A stretch of DNA of 64,000 nt, from assembly GCA_030323885.1 (NCBI GenBank), contig CM059200.1:4528409-4592408 (forward strand). The letters run 5' to 3'. This document shows, piece after piece, positions 50,386 through 61,415 of this stretch. Within the stretch, counting starts at the first letter, position 1. Each line of letters starts with the position of its first letter. The DNA is from Branchipolynoe longqiensis. Lineage: Eukaryota > Annelida > Polychaeta > Phyllodocida > Polynoidae. Under the pieces are notes generated by a model, which worked only from the letters and a program-made list of their open reading frames with translations, was not told the DNA's origin and made no database searches. The translations under genes and the position numbers were made by a program.

Positions 50386-50584
50386 GCAGAATGTTGACAC
50401 TCATTTCTAGGGGTTTAGTTCCAAAGGAAGCCACCAGAGGACCCCCATCGGTGAATAAAGGCATCTGCCAGTTACCAGTCAGCAACCAGCAGTATGCAAT
50501 GTACACCAGGTTAATGAATACTTTCATCACATATAATCATGCAGCCTCAATAATTGTCAATTGCAAATCATAATGTGGTTATTC

Positions 50585-50885
50585 ATAACTCAATAACGCA
50601 TAACTCAGTAGTGCGCAATATCTTCACTCCAGAGTTCATAATTAAGAACATCTTGCTCACTGAGTAATGTCTACTATATTTCATGCAAGTAGCGAGTAAT
50701 GCATACTCCACAGCGAGTAATGCATACTCCATAGCGAGTAATATCTAACTGAGTAGCTAATAATGCATTACTCAAATCAAGTAATGTCTAACTCAGTAGC
50801 GAGCACAGCCAAAACATTACTCAAATCAAGTAATGTCTAACCCAGTAGCGAGCACAGTGTAACCTGATAGTGAGTAACACTGCAA
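50585..50885. repeat. Degenerate (GAGTAATGCATACTC)-type repeat
   Basis: AGCGAGTAATGCATACTCCA and AAGTAATGTCTAACTCAGTA variants, about 25 bp apart. Confidence 0.75.
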
Positions 50886-51274
50886 TGAGAATCACCGTAA
50901 CTCATGAACACAGTGCACCCAGATTGCAAGTCTCCATGGCAACGCACATACATAACTGGATGTAGCAAATATCCACAAGCCGGATTGTTATATTATCGGC
51001 TGCAGAACTGAGCGACGCAAGGAATGAGGTCAGTGGCAAAGCAGCCGTCCATTGGGAGCAATTGCTTCTCTCAGGGCTGCCAGTGACAACAAATAAAATC
51101 CCTCAAAATCTAGGGCGCCCGGGGGCATGCCCCCCCCCCCTGGAAATTTGTTAATTTGTTAAGATGTACGATTAATATGGTGCAATCTGGCACCTACTTG
51201 GACAAATTTTGGCCTTGAAATTCCAACTGTTTTAAGACTTCAAGACTAACAAATAATTAATGTTTTCTTTGCAG
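50886..51274. other. Spacer; X-box-like motif and C-rich run
   Basis: GTCTCCATGGCAAC at 50930-50943; CCCCCCCCCC at 51131. No gene recognised until the exon-like ORF at 51275. Confidence 0.35.
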
Positions 51275-51439
51275 GCAGGATTTGTTCTCTCTCACACTGA
51301 TTTGAAAACTGTTTTCACTGAAATCAGCGATTTCACAGAGAAATGGGATCCCCGTTCTCAGTTCGCGCAATGCACCAAAGAGCAGCACGACCTGCTGGTC
51401 AGACTTAGGCAGGTAGCAGCAAAGGGACTGCTAGATTAG
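51275..51439 (+). CDS. Orphan terminal-exon-like ORF, unknown protein
   Basis: A good acceptor (TGTTTTCTTTGCAG) is followed at once by 54 codons and a TAG stop. The peptide begins AGFVLSHTDLKTVFTEISDF and contains TEKWDPRSQFAQCTKEQHD and LLVRLRQVAAKGLLD. Composition is protein-like (mixed charged and hydrophobic, non-repetitive), unlike nearly all other frames here. I do not recognise the family. Upstream exons of a plus-strand gene were not found. It may be a last exon, a transposon remnant or chance. Confidence 0.35.
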   Translation, partial: AGFVLSHTDLKTVFTEISDFTEKWDPRSQFAQCTKEQHDLLVRLRQVAAKGLLD

Positions 51440-51708
51440 ACCCACAATGCCACAACACGCACTTCTGGTCAAAACCAAATACCGCAGATCCTTAATTCCT
51501 CCCATTAATTCCTTTCTTCTCTGGTGTGTAGCTGATTATCAAGCCAATGACTCGGTTTTCCCAGATCATTCAATGACTTTCTCCAATGCGATATATATCC
51601 AAGGTGCGTACATCCAATGGGCAATGTCTAATAATAATAATAATAATAGGAATATATTCAATATCAAAGTCAGCTCAACACACAAATAAAAGTATGGGTC
51701 AATGAACA
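51440..51708. other. Unassigned spacer
   Basis: Contains a (AAT)6 run near 51630. Would be the 3' UTR if the preceding ORF is real; no clear AATAAA close by. Confidence 0.35.
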
Positions 51709-51905
51709 GTGCAATGTTCATGTCAATTGAACAGCTCAATATTCAGGCCAACTGAACAACTAAAAAATTCAGGCCAACCGAACAGCTCAATATCCAGGCC
51801 AACTGAACAGCTCAGAATTCAGGCCAACCAAACAGCTCAATATCCAGGCCAACTGAACAGATCCAAACTCAGGCAAAGTAAACATCTCCGATCGGTTGGG
51901 TCAGC
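51709..51905. repeat. 25-bp minisatellite
   Basis: About 7 units of CAGCTCAATATCCAGGCCAA plus CTGAA, alternating with CAGAATTCAGGCCAACC. Confidence 0.88.
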
Positions 51906-52109
51906 TCAGCAGCACCAATACATACACCAGCCGAGCAGCTCAAGATCTAGGTCAGGCGAGCAGATCACTATTCACGCACCCAGCAAGTGTGACTCATTGT
52001 CTTGAGGTGTGGACGGCGGGGTGGTGGGAAGCGAGTGGCCTCCTCACAATCACCACCACGTCTTGCCGCCCGTGTGAGCAACTCACAGTGAGTCAGGCCG
52101 AGTGCAGGC

Positions 52110-52140
52110 CACCACCACCAGGGGGAGCCACCAGTGGGCG
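52110..52140 (+). promoter_or_regulatory. CTCF-like motif
   Basis: CCACCAGGGGGAGC at 52115-52128, one mismatch from the CTCF core, followed by CCACCAGTGGGCGG. Confidence 0.3.
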
Positions 52141-52179
52141 GTCACGCACCCACACAGCCCTGCTGTGCAGGTATTCGCT

Positions 52180-52275
52180 TGCCTGTCTGTCTGTCTGTCT
52201 GTCTCGATCTGGCAGAACTCGGCACTGGGCGAGGTGTGTGTCTGTCTGTCTGTCTGTCTATCTGTCTGTCTGTCC
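52180..52275. repeat. (CTGT)n tetranucleotide repeats
   Basis: Two runs of CTGTCTGTCTGT separated by about 30 bp. Confidence 0.92.
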
Positions 52276-52315
52276 TACACGCCTCCTTGTCCACACCTTC
52301 TCTAAGGAGGCACCA

Positions 52316-52645
52316 GATATGGTGGGTGAATCAGTAGAGCGCAGATATCCCGTCAATCAGGCGTTTGATTTCCAGTTGAGTCAAGCCAACGATTTACTAA
52401 ATTGATACGTGCCGCTTCATAGCTTGGCGCTCGGCATTAATAGAATAGGACAAGGACTGGTTAGCCCTGCGTCAGGATAATGTGACTGAGTGGGATATCA
52501 GGTCATGGTACTGGTGGCCTGATTTCCCAGTAGAGCAGCACTATAAAGTCACCATGAGTATGCACTGTCATAAGTCGATACCCATCCTGATATGTCGTTT
52601 GATGTTGCCAGGACGTAAAATTCCAACAACCAACCAACCTCGTAC
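52316..52645 (+). mobile_element. SINE-A copy
   Basis: Head (GGTGAATCAGTAGAGC), full body, tail GATGTTGCCAGGACGTAAAA then CCAACCAACC. Confidence 0.82.
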
Positions 52646-53585
52646 AGGTGCCGCCCTGGTTACCATGGAGAGATCGCGCCAAGTCGGCAACGCCCAGTGC
52701 TATTTAGAGGGTGTGTTGGGTGCGTCAGAGGGCTGCTATAGTAGGGGGGGGGGGGCGGGGATGGGGAGTCAGTGCCAGTGTCAGTGGGTCAGGTTTGTCT
52801 AGGTCATGGCCAAGCGTGACTGGACCAAACAGGCCCAGCCTCTGGTGTTGCTGGGTGTAACATTCACTTCTAGCCAATACTCAAAATGGATGTATACAAA
52901 TCAACCACAATGTTGGCTTCTAAGTTCCTCCAGAATCTTGACACATATATAGCAAAGCACCATAATTTGCGTCATGCTCTAGTGGCTCCCTATTAGGGGG
53001 TTAGGGTTTTCGAATTGCGTGAATACCCAAAATCGATATACAATCAAAACGTTTAGTTCCAAGAATAGATGAGAATGGCCAGACAAAAAAAAAATCAGGA
53101 AAATATTTGATGAATTTTTGCGACTTCTAAAGTGACAGGAGAAGCTGGAATGGTCGCAAATTTAGACAATATCCAGGGGGGGGGGGGGGAATCGGGCTGA
53201 TAAATAATCCGGAAGATTCTCATCTTTCTCCAACACAGTCCTCCAGGTGGCTTCGTAGAGAGATCCCCACCTAATCACACTCCTCCAGGGTGGTAAGCAT
53301 ATCCGGTAAACTCTATTTCCGGTGTGGAGTAGGCCTCAGAAGGCAGAAACTAAGGCTACATGACACTATACTACTAGGATTGCATAGTATGTGACATGGC
53401 GCATAGCATTAGTAATAGTGATGCGCCTTACTCTGAGTCCTTAAATTGTTAGTATTAGTAATCAGCCCAAGTAGTTCAAATGCCTCCTGTCAAATATATA
53501 TTACATTTAAACTAATACTTGTAATTATTTTAAATTATGTCCATATCAAGTGTGTGGTAAATCTTGGCCGCATTCAGTCATAGTG
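52646..53585. other. Unassigned spacer
   Basis: Mixed unique sequence with G runs at 52745 and 53176; no gene or repeat family recognised. Confidence 0.4.
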
Positions 53586-53589
53586 GTAG

Positions 53590-54545
53590 CGGCTTCGGTG
53601 CGTATTGGTAGTAGTTGGTAGTAGTAAGTAGTAAGTCGTGATAGTAGTAAGTAGTAAGTCGTGATGTTAGTTCTTAGTTGTCCTGATTAGTAAGAGCACG
53701 CTGTGATAATCTATATTAGTCATCCAAAATAGTCCCCACTAGCAGTAATCAGTGGTAGTGGTGGTTCATACTAGTGGTGCTAGTTCTTACTAGTCGTACT
53801 CATTAGTAATCCTTAGTAGTAGTTAGTCCGTACTAGTGGTACTTAGTAGCAGTGACAGTTCTTACTAGTGGTACACAGTAGTACTAGTGATACACAGTAG
53901 TAGAGCAAATCCTTACTATTGACAGTACCTGGACGTGCTAGTCCTCACTAGTAGTGGACAGTAGTAGAGCAAATCCTTACTATTGACAGTACCTAGAAGT
54001 GCTAGTCCTCACTAGTAGTGGAGCCAATCCTTACTAGTGACAATACCTAGTGGTGGTAGTCCTCACTAGTAGTGGACAGTAGTAGAGCCACTCCTTACTA
54101 GTGACAATACCTAGTGGTGGTAGTCCTCACTAGTAGTGGACAGTAGTAGAGCCAATCCTTACTAGTGACAATACCTAGTAGTGCTAGTCCTCACTAGTAG
54201 TGGACAGTAGTAGAGCAAATCCTTACTAGTGACAATACCTAGAAGTGCTAGTCCTCACTAGTAGTGGACAGTAGTAGAGCCACTCCTTACCAGTGACAAT
54301 ACCTAGTGGTGGTAGTCCTCACTAGTAGTGGACAGTAGTAGAGCCAATCCTTACTAGTGACAATACCTAGTAGTGCTAGTCCTCACTAGTAGTGGACAGT
54401 AGTAGAGCAAATCCTTACTAGTGACAATACCTAGTAGTGCTAGTCCTCACTAGTAGTAGTGTTAGTCCTCACTAGTAGTGGCAATTCCTCGTGGTGCTAG
54501 CCCTTACTAGTGATGCTCACTAAGTAGTGACGTCCAGTTCTTAGT
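53590..54545. repeat. 64-bp minisatellite A (ACTAGTAGTGG-rich)
   Basis: Right part: regular 64-bp units (CTAGTCCTCACTAGTAGTGG, ACAGTAGTAGAGCCAATCCT, TACTAGTGACAATACC). The left part is progressively diverged (GTAGTAAGTAGTAAGTCG). Confidence 0.93.
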
Positions 54546-54719
54546 AAGTGCTGGCAGTACTCAGCTGTCTCCAACAGTGTCTAGTCACAGTAACAACACA
54601 GTAACAACAGTCCAACTACAACTTCCACGACGTCCTGTTTCTCCCGGTCATGTCACTCACTCACTACCCAAGTGTTCACCAGTGGTGTTGGTGGTGTTGG
54701 TGGTGGTGAGTGGTGATGA

Positions 54720-54767
54720 GTGGAGGTGGTGGTGGTGGTGGTGGTGGTGGTGGTGGTGGTGGTGGTA
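54720..54767. repeat. (GGT)n microsatellite
   Basis: About 15 GGT units; accounts for the poly-Trp frame. Confidence 0.97.
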
Positions 54768-54769
54768 GA

Positions 54770-55800
54770 TGCTAGTACTACGATGTCCTGTTCCTCCCAG
54801 TGTTCAGTCTCACAAGTGGGGATGGTGGGTGCATGCTAGTACTACGTCTTGTTCCTCCCGGTGTTCAGTCTCACCAGTGGAGGTAGAGGGTGCATGCTAG
54901 TACTACGATGTCCTGTTCCTCCCAGTGTTCAGTCTCACTAGTGGAGGTAGAGGGTGCATGCTAGTACTACGATGTCCTGTTCCTCCCGGTGTTCAGTCTC
55001 ACCAGTGGGGGTAGCGGGTGCATGCTAGTACTACGATGTCCTGTTCCTCCCAGTGTTCAGTCTCACCAGTGGGGGTAGCGGGTGCATGCTAGTACTACGA
55101 TGTCCTGTTCCTCCCAGTGTTCAATCTCACCAGTGGAGGTAGAGGGTGCATGCTAGTACTACGATGTCCTGTTCCTCCCCGTGTTCAGTCTCACCAGTGG
55201 GGGTAGCGGGTGCATGCTAGTACTACGATGTCCTGTTCCTCCCTGTGTTCAGTCTCACAAGTGGGGGTGGCGGGTGCATGCTAGTACTAATGACGTCCTG
55301 TTCCTCCCGGTGTTCAGTCTCACCAGTGGGGGTAGCGGGTGCATGCTAGTACTAACAACATTCTGTTCCTCCTGGTGTTCAGTCTCACCAGTGGGGGTGG
55401 CTGGTGCATGCTAGTACTAATGATGTCCTGTTCCTCCTGGTGTTCAGTCTCACCAGTGGGGGTGGCGGGTGCATGCTAGTACTAACAAAGTCCTGTTCCT
55501 CCCAGTGTTCAGTCTCACCAGTGGGGGTGGTGGGTGCATGTGAGTATTAACAACGTCTTGTTCCTCCCTGTGTTCAGTCTCACCAGTGGGGGTAGTGAGT
55601 GCATGCTAGTACTACGATGTCCTGTTCCTCCAGGTGTTCAGTCTCACCAGTGGGGGTAGTGAGTGCATGCTAGTACTACGATGTCCTGTTCCTCCCTGTG
55701 TTCAGTCTCAGCAGTGGGGGTGGTGGGTGCATGCTAGTACTAACAACGCCCTGTTCCTCCGGGTGTTCAGTCTCACCAGTGGGGGTAGCATGGGTGCATA
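54770..55800. repeat. 64-bp minisatellite B (GTTCAGTCTCACCAGTGG)
   Basis: About 16 units of GCTAGTACTACGATGTCCTG, TTCCTCCCAGTGTTCAGTCT, CACCAGTGGGGGTAGCGGGT. Some units have a one-base shift (ACTAACAACG), giving 65 bp. Confidence 0.96.
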
Positions 55801-56335
55801 CTAATGGCAGGAGGGTAATTGAGTCAGCTGGTGGCGGCGGGGCGGCTGCGTTCAGCTGCTACTCTCGTGCTGCTGCTGCTGGTGATGAGGGCTAGTGAGG
55901 GCTGGTGATGAGGGCTGGTGAGGTAGATGTGGGTGCGGTGTACCCGTGTAGTTGACGTGGCTGCTCGCTCCTCCTGTGTGTGCCGTGCACACCTGTGTGT
56001 GTGTGGGCAGCGTGTGGCGGCGTGCGGATGCGTGCGGGAGGCGTGCGGCTGCCGCTGGCTGGCAGGTGAGTGTGGGAGGTTGGTTGGCTGCCCGACTGTG
56101 GGCTGCGTGGGTGAGTGCACAGCGCCCTGCACTCGGCATCGCACTGTGTCAAGCCTCCTGCTGCCTCCAACCACCCTCCCACCCGCCCGCGACCACCCTC
56201 CCACCCACCCGCAACCACCCTCCCACCCGCAGATCCAGGGGCCGCGAGCCGGGCGGGTGGGCGGGTGGGTGGGAGTGCGGCATCACGCATGCTCCCACAG
56301 TACAAAGCTTAGACCATGAGCGACACGGCTATGGG
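55801..56335. other. GC-rich, CpG-containing stretch
   Basis: Unlike its neighbours: rich in GTGCG, GCGTGCGG and repeated CCACCCTCCCACCCGC (three times, 56170-56230). Several overlapping frames are open because of composition; none has a recognisable domain. It could be a CpG island or a decayed GC-rich repeat. A G20-type run ends it at 56333-56355. Confidence 0.35.
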
Positions 56336-56553
56336 GGGGGGGGGGGGGGGGGGGGAGGAGCACTTGACTAGCAATTCACTGCCAATAGTGGTTGGTAAAA
56401 CAGGCCGGCATAGATAGATTGATAATTATAGAGAAACGCAGCACCATGCATGCGTGAATATTATATATAATATACACCTCCAATTGTGTGTTTTCATATA
56501 TCGTCTTATATTGTCCAGTGGTATCAAACATTCCCCGGCATTGTGCATTGTGC

Positions 56554-56555
<2 letters not shown>

Positions 56556-56631
<76 letters not shown>

Positions 56632-56680
56632 TGAGTGTGTCTGTGAGTGTGTGTGTGCGTGCATGCGTGCATGCGTGCGT
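56556..56680. repeat. (GT)n microsatellite
   Basis: About 35 GT units followed by GCATGCGTGCATGCG alternations. Confidence 0.96.
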
Positions 56681-56687
56681 GTTTTTC

Positions 56688-56882
56688 TTTTTTCTTGAAG
56701 ATGTATACTGCCTATCATGGATAAGCCTGAATAGGCTTGTTTTCACCATTAGACAGTTTGGCGATAGAAAGCCCGAGCCTACACTTTTACCGACCCAAGG
56801 GATTTTTAACCTCCCACACCACATAGACATGGTATGAGAGCAACTGGCCTTTGATGACACTGTAAGTTATACACAGCGGTGA
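56688..56882 (-). mobile_element. SINE-C copy
   Basis: TTTCTTGAAGATGTATACTG through ACACAGCGGTGA; the tRNA-like head is lost. It abuts the GT repeat. Confidence 0.75.
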
Positions 56883-57468
56883 CAGGGTGCTAGCCACTAT
56901 CTAGTGCTAGCAGCGCTAAGACCACCAAACTTACCAAAATGATTATAAACACATGACTAAAATAACTAAAGTTCATACTACATCGGTAGAAAGGGCGGGG
57001 ATTATCAGCAATTCACAATCACCTATAACTATAGTTGGGTGGTTGTTGGGGTTTACGTCCTGGCAACATCTAAGGTCATATCAGGACGGGGTATAACTAT
57101 AAGTTAATATATATGATAAGAGAGCGGGGGGAAATACCTACAAATCACCGACGGGTGTAGCTAAATCTAAACTGTCCCAACACAGTTTAACATCATAGAT
57201 AAAAGCGCCAAATCCCCCTCCTGATATCACCTTAGATGTTGGCAGGACGTAAAACAACAAAAAACAAACAAAAGCACCAAATTAATACCACGCGACAGGA
57301 CAGTAGGACTTATCACGAAATTACCGATGGTTATCGCTAACAAACATTAAAAAATATACAAAAAATAACAGATAATTGCTTCCAATTAATACTAGGCGAC
57401 AAGTGGGAATAATAGCTTGGGGGCAACCAGAAATATCAGCCGTCCGTATAACTCAAATTAAACTGAGT
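56883..57468. other. AT-rich spacer with two SINE-A tails
   Basis: 57033-57088 is a reverse SINE-A tail (TTTACGTCCTGGCAACATCT) and 57222-57275 a forward tail (TTGGCAGGACGTAAAACAAC). The remaining sequence is unassigned. Confidence 0.55.
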
Positions 57469-57472
57469 TTAA

Positions 57473-57819
57473 AGTTGCATAGTCCGATGGATTTGAATTT
57501 CTGTATTTTTTCTGGGATAAATATATGAGATAGATCACTAGTATCTACTTTACATTATTTCAAAGTTACTTTTATTTTAAATAGTAAACTTTTGAGATAT
57601 TTTGAGTGCAAACATGGAAAATTAGTTGTCGCAAGCTTGCCAAAACTCTGACAGCATAGACTTCTGCAGTAACAGGTTCTGTTACATTGACTCAGTATTG
57701 CTTTCTACACAGAAACAAATGCTTAATAAGTGCATCAGTATCTAAGTTAGATATGTAAAATCAAATCTAGATAATTGGTTTGGTTCTGAAAATTTGATAT
57801 TTCATCGGACTATGCAGCT
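57473..57819 (+). mobile_element. MITE-3 copy, intact ends
   Basis: TTAA at 57469-57472 and 57820-57823; AGTTGCATAGTCCGATGG ... CATCGGACTATGCAGCT. The best-preserved copy. Confidence 0.92.
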
Positions 57820-57942
57820 TTAAAGTTGAGCTTTAAATGAGATACTACACAGGCTTCAATCGCTCGCTGGCCGCGTTCGCTTTGATACTTGTGAAATGAA
57901 ACCCATTCATGCCGCCAACAATATTTCAAATCAATGTGTACC

Positions 57943-58265
57943 GGGCACGGTGGCCTAATCGGCAGAGCGTGGGCCTCGCGTGTGGAAGGTCGGGAGTTCG
58001 CTTCCCGGTCGAGTCAAACCAATGACTTTAAAATTGATACTTGTCGCTGCCTAACCTGGCGCTCGGCATTAATAGGATAAGGCAAGGACTGGTTAACTCA
58101 GTGCCCAAATAATGTGATTGAGTGGGATATCGGGTCATGGTGCCGGTGGCCTGATTTCCCAGTGGGGCAGCACTACAAAGTCGCCATGAGTGTGCACTGT
58201 CACAAATCGGTACCCATCCTGATATGACCTTAGATGTTGCTAGGACGTACAACAACCAATCAAAT
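57943..58265 (+). mobile_element. SINE-A copy, type-2 head, full length
   Basis: GGCACGGTGGCCTAATCGGC head, B box GAGTTCGCTTCCC, body, tail GATGTTGCTAGGACGTACAA. Confidence 0.9.
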
Positions 58266-58361
58266 CAATGTTTTCGTTCTGTGTACCAAAGAACAGGTCC
58301 GGTGATAAGATAAGATAGCTTTTTTATTGTTGCCCCCCTCCCCTCTCACCTTAATGAACTA

Positions 58362-58539
58362 CAATAAAACCTCTCTAACCAACCACCTCCAGAGATCGAC
58401 CACTCCCCTATATCGATCGCTATATTTGTGTCCCAACAATACCATTGCAAGGATATTCGAACACCCTAACCCGACTACCTCCCTAAGTGGACCACTTAAA
58501 GTCGGTCCCATGGTCGGTCGATTTAGAGAGGTCTTACTG
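58362..58539. mobile_element. MITE-5 copy, pogo-like, TA target
   Basis: CAATAAAACCTCTCTAACCA ... (reversed right end) CAGTAAGACCTCTCTAAATC, flanked by TA at 58360-58361 and 58540-58541. Confidence 0.8.
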
Positions 58540-58789
58540 TACACTTTTATTTCATCCAAGAACTCATTGAATACTAACCATCTTAACATTTATTATCCAA
58601 TACGGCTCAGAGTATTTCCCCATCAACAGTTGCTGCGAGCTATTTGCATATTGTATGTGCACGCTGGTGGGTGGTTGTGAGCCTGTAACCTGGTGCCCTC
58701 CTTGTTCGCACTCTCCCTGTTCTGTTCTGCTGTTGATTGTCCCATCTCACACTTCTGTTCTCCACATTCTCTTCTTGTACCTCCCAATT

Positions 58790-58955
58790 CTGTATCTCCC
58801 TGTTCTGTAGATCGATGTTCTGTATCTCCCTGTTCTGTAGATCGATGTTCTGCATCTCCCTGTTCTGTATCTCCCTGTCCAGCATCTCCCTGTTCTGCAT
58901 CTCCCTGTTCTGCATCTCCCTGTTCTGCATCTCCCTGTTCTGCATCTCCCTCAAA
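58790..58955. repeat. 15-bp minisatellite
   Basis: About 11 units of CTGTTCTGCATCTCC, with GTAGATCGATGTTCTG variants on the left; Ser/Pro/Cys-rich frames are artefacts. Confidence 0.94.
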
Positions 58956-58995
58956 ATGGTCGCGAATGGATTGGAAGCGCACTCAAGCCTAGTGT

Positions 58996-59893
58996 GACAG
59001 TCCTTACCCTTTCCTAATAAGGCCGAGCGCCTGGCTGGGAAGCGACGAGTATCAATTGTATAAGTCATCGGTTTGACTCAACCACGCCCAAACTCCTGGG
59101 GCCAAATGTATGAAGATCTTTTTATCGGCTCCGGTGCTAAGGGCGGCCGGTGGGTTAGCTAACGTCGGTGTTGGTATATGTGTCACGGGAAATGTATGTG
59201 GCCAAAGCATGGCTTGGTTAGCTAACCGATGCGTTATTTATAGATTTGGGAAATCCCTCTGAGCCTGTAGCTGGCGAGCATCGCTATTTGACAATATCGC
59301 CGCTGATTCGGCGGCCGGGAACCAGCAGCCTTGTTAGTGGTGAGCCTGTTCCCAGCGAGCACTGCTATTTGACAATATTGCAGCGGCCGGGAACCAGCAC
59401 CCTTGTTAGTGGTGAGCCTGTTCCCGGCGAGCACTGCTCTTTGACAATATCGCCGCCGATTCGGCGGCCGGGAACCAGCAGCCTCATTAGTGGTGAGCCT
59501 GTTGCCGGCGAGCACCGCTATTTGTTATGTGTACATTCGTCGATTCGACAATATTAATATCACCACCGATGTAGCTGCGGCGTTAACATCGGTTCGATTT
59601 TGCGGTTAATTTGATAAAAACTTCACTTATTGCGTATGTAATTCTGTTAAATATGATCGCATTGAATAGATTTGGGCATAATCGGTCCCTAACACCGACG
59701 GTAAACTTGATATTTCTTGGCGTTAGTGTAGGCGACGTTAACTCTCGCGGTGTTTGCCTAACCCGGGCACATACATTGCGACTTTTGGCCGCTAACCCCG
59801 GAAATCGCCGCTAACCACGGGTTTGGAGCGCTAACCCGGCTTCATACATTTGGCCCCTGATCTCCCACATGTGAAACCTCCGCTCCACCGGTT
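58996..59893 (-). mobile_element. SINE-A fragment split by MITE-6
   Basis: Reverse body 58996-59098 (CTTTCCTAATAAGGCCGAGC to CGCCCAAACTCCTG). The head continues after the insertion at 59857-59893 (CTGATCTCCCACATGTGAAA). Confidence 0.8.
59099..59856. mobile_element. MITE-6, 758-bp element with perfect ends and CTG duplication
   Basis: Ends GGGCCAAATGTATGAAG and its exact inverse; CTG at 59096-59098 and 59857-59859. Interior: GCTAACC-type inverted words near both ends and, at 59260-59525, three to four units of a 62-78-bp repeat (GGCCGGGAACCAGCAGCCTT). No transposase. Confidence 0.85.
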
Positions 59894-59894
59894 A

Positions 59895-59990
59895 TTAATA
59901 CGTGCATCAATATCCAAGTCAGATATATAGGATCAAATGGGGGTTTTCTTTGGTTTCGAAAATTGGGTGCTTTAATTGGACTATGCAACT
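59895..59990 (+). mobile_element. MITE-3 3' end
   Basis: Right end only: TAATTGGACTATGCAACT followed by TTAA at 59991-59994. Confidence 0.7.
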
Positions 59991-60267
59991 TTAAAAGAAT
60001 TGCTATCAAATCCAACAAGGCCCAGTTGGACCCGGCGACTGCCACTGCCCGGCTTTGTCTGAGTGCTAAGTATGGGTGTGTGTGGTGGGGGGGGGGGGGA
60101 GGCTGTTTGGGGTTGATGAATGCACCTTCTGGTTGTATTAGACGTGCACAGATGGTTCTGGACTGACGCTCACCACCACCCATCTGCCGACAGTGACGTC
60201 GCCCAGCGTCAAGTTAAAGTTGCATAGACCAATGGTTTTGAGTTTCGGGTATTTTCTGAGATATATA

Positions 60268-60777
60268 TATATATGTAGTGGTCTGCACTGACCTCTCAGG
60301 CAAGTAACCACATAGACAGGTAGGCATGGGGAGTGTGTTGATATCAGGGAGCCTAGGTGGTGTAATGGTTAGCACACTGGCCTGGAGTGCAAAGAGATGT
60401 GGGTTCGAGTCCCGCTCTAGGCACAATATTTCCCATTTTCATCACCCCCACGACACTGGTTGCCGTGATCAGGATCCTGTACAAGCTTTGCGCTGTATGG
60501 TTGTTGAACCTACCCTGTGTATGTATGTGTAGTGCATTGCCTGTATGTATGTAATTGTAAGCATTACAAGACTTACAATTCCAGGGGGACGAGTGTAGTG
60601 GTCTGCACTGACCTCTCAGGCAAGTAACCACATAGACAGGTAGGCGTGGGAGTGTATTGATATCAGGGAGCCTAGGTGGTGTAATGGTTAGCACACTGGC
60701 CCGGAATGCAAAGAGATGTGGGTTCGAGTCCCGCTCTAGGCGCAGTATTTCCCATTTTCATCACCCCCACGACATAT
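60268..60777 (+). mobile_element. Two SINE-B copies in tandem
   Basis: Two head-to-tail copies with heads at about 60350-60423 and 60668-60741, each with GGTGTAATGGTTAGCACACT and B box GGGTTCGAGTCCCGC. The tRNA-like acceptor strands (GCCTAGG/CTCTAGGC) pair. They are joined by the family's body (CCTGTGTATGTATGTGTAGT). Confidence 0.85.
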
Positions 60778-60917
60778 ATTAGGCTGGTCGTTATAATCTA
60801 CCTTACTTTAGTTTGAAGTAAATTTGATTTTAAATGGCTAACTTTGGAGATATTTGAAATGCAAACACATCAAATTAGTTTTGGCATGCATGCCAAATTT
60901 AACCCCGTAGGCTTCAA

Positions 60918-61248
60918 CAGTTTGTTTGTTGGAGTTTTACATTCTGGCAACATCTAAGGCCATATCAGGACGGGTACCAACTTGTGACAGTGCGCACTCA
61001 GATGTACTTTTATAGTGCTGCCCCACTGGGAGACCTGGCCACCAGCACCATGACCCGATATCCCACTCAGTCACATTATCCTGACACTGAGCCAACCAGT
61101 CCTTGTCCTATCCTATTAATCCCGAGCGCCATGCTAGAAAGCAACAAGTATCAATTTGATAAAGTCATTGGTTTGACTCGACCGGGAATCGAACCCAGAT
61201 CTCTCGCACGGGAAGCCTGCACTCTACCGATTCGGCCACCGCGTCCGG
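60918..61248 (-). mobile_element. SINE-A copy inside MITE-3
   Basis: Full reverse copy: tail TTGGAGTTTTACATTCTGGC to head GATTCGGCCACCGCGTCC. GTAGGCTTCA-like text flanks both sides. Confidence 0.88.
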
Positions 61249-61415
61249 TAGGCTTCAGGAGTACCAGGTTCTATTAAAAAGACCCAGGTCCTTCGATGTG
61301 ACAATAAATGCTTACTAAGTGCATCAATATCTACATTAGATATGTAGAATCAAATCTAGATTTAATTGTTTTGGTTTTGAAAATTTGATGTTTTCAACGG
61401 ACTATGCAACTTTAA

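Larger units (their letters stand above)
60218..61411 (+). mobile_element. MITE-3 copy, split by two separate SINE insertions
   Basis: TTAA at 60214-60217 and 61412-61415 with matching ends. The element text occupies 60218-60265, about 60778-60915 and about 61250-61411. The gaps hold a SINE-B pair and a SINE-A. Confidence 0.88.

Noticed and set aside
60350..60423. Functional tRNA genes (here and at 8.33, 14.2, 57.95, 60.67 kb)
   Set aside because: The tRNA-like sequences are always fused to a repeat body and tail, several have mispaired stems, and many near-identical copies exist; they are SINE heads.
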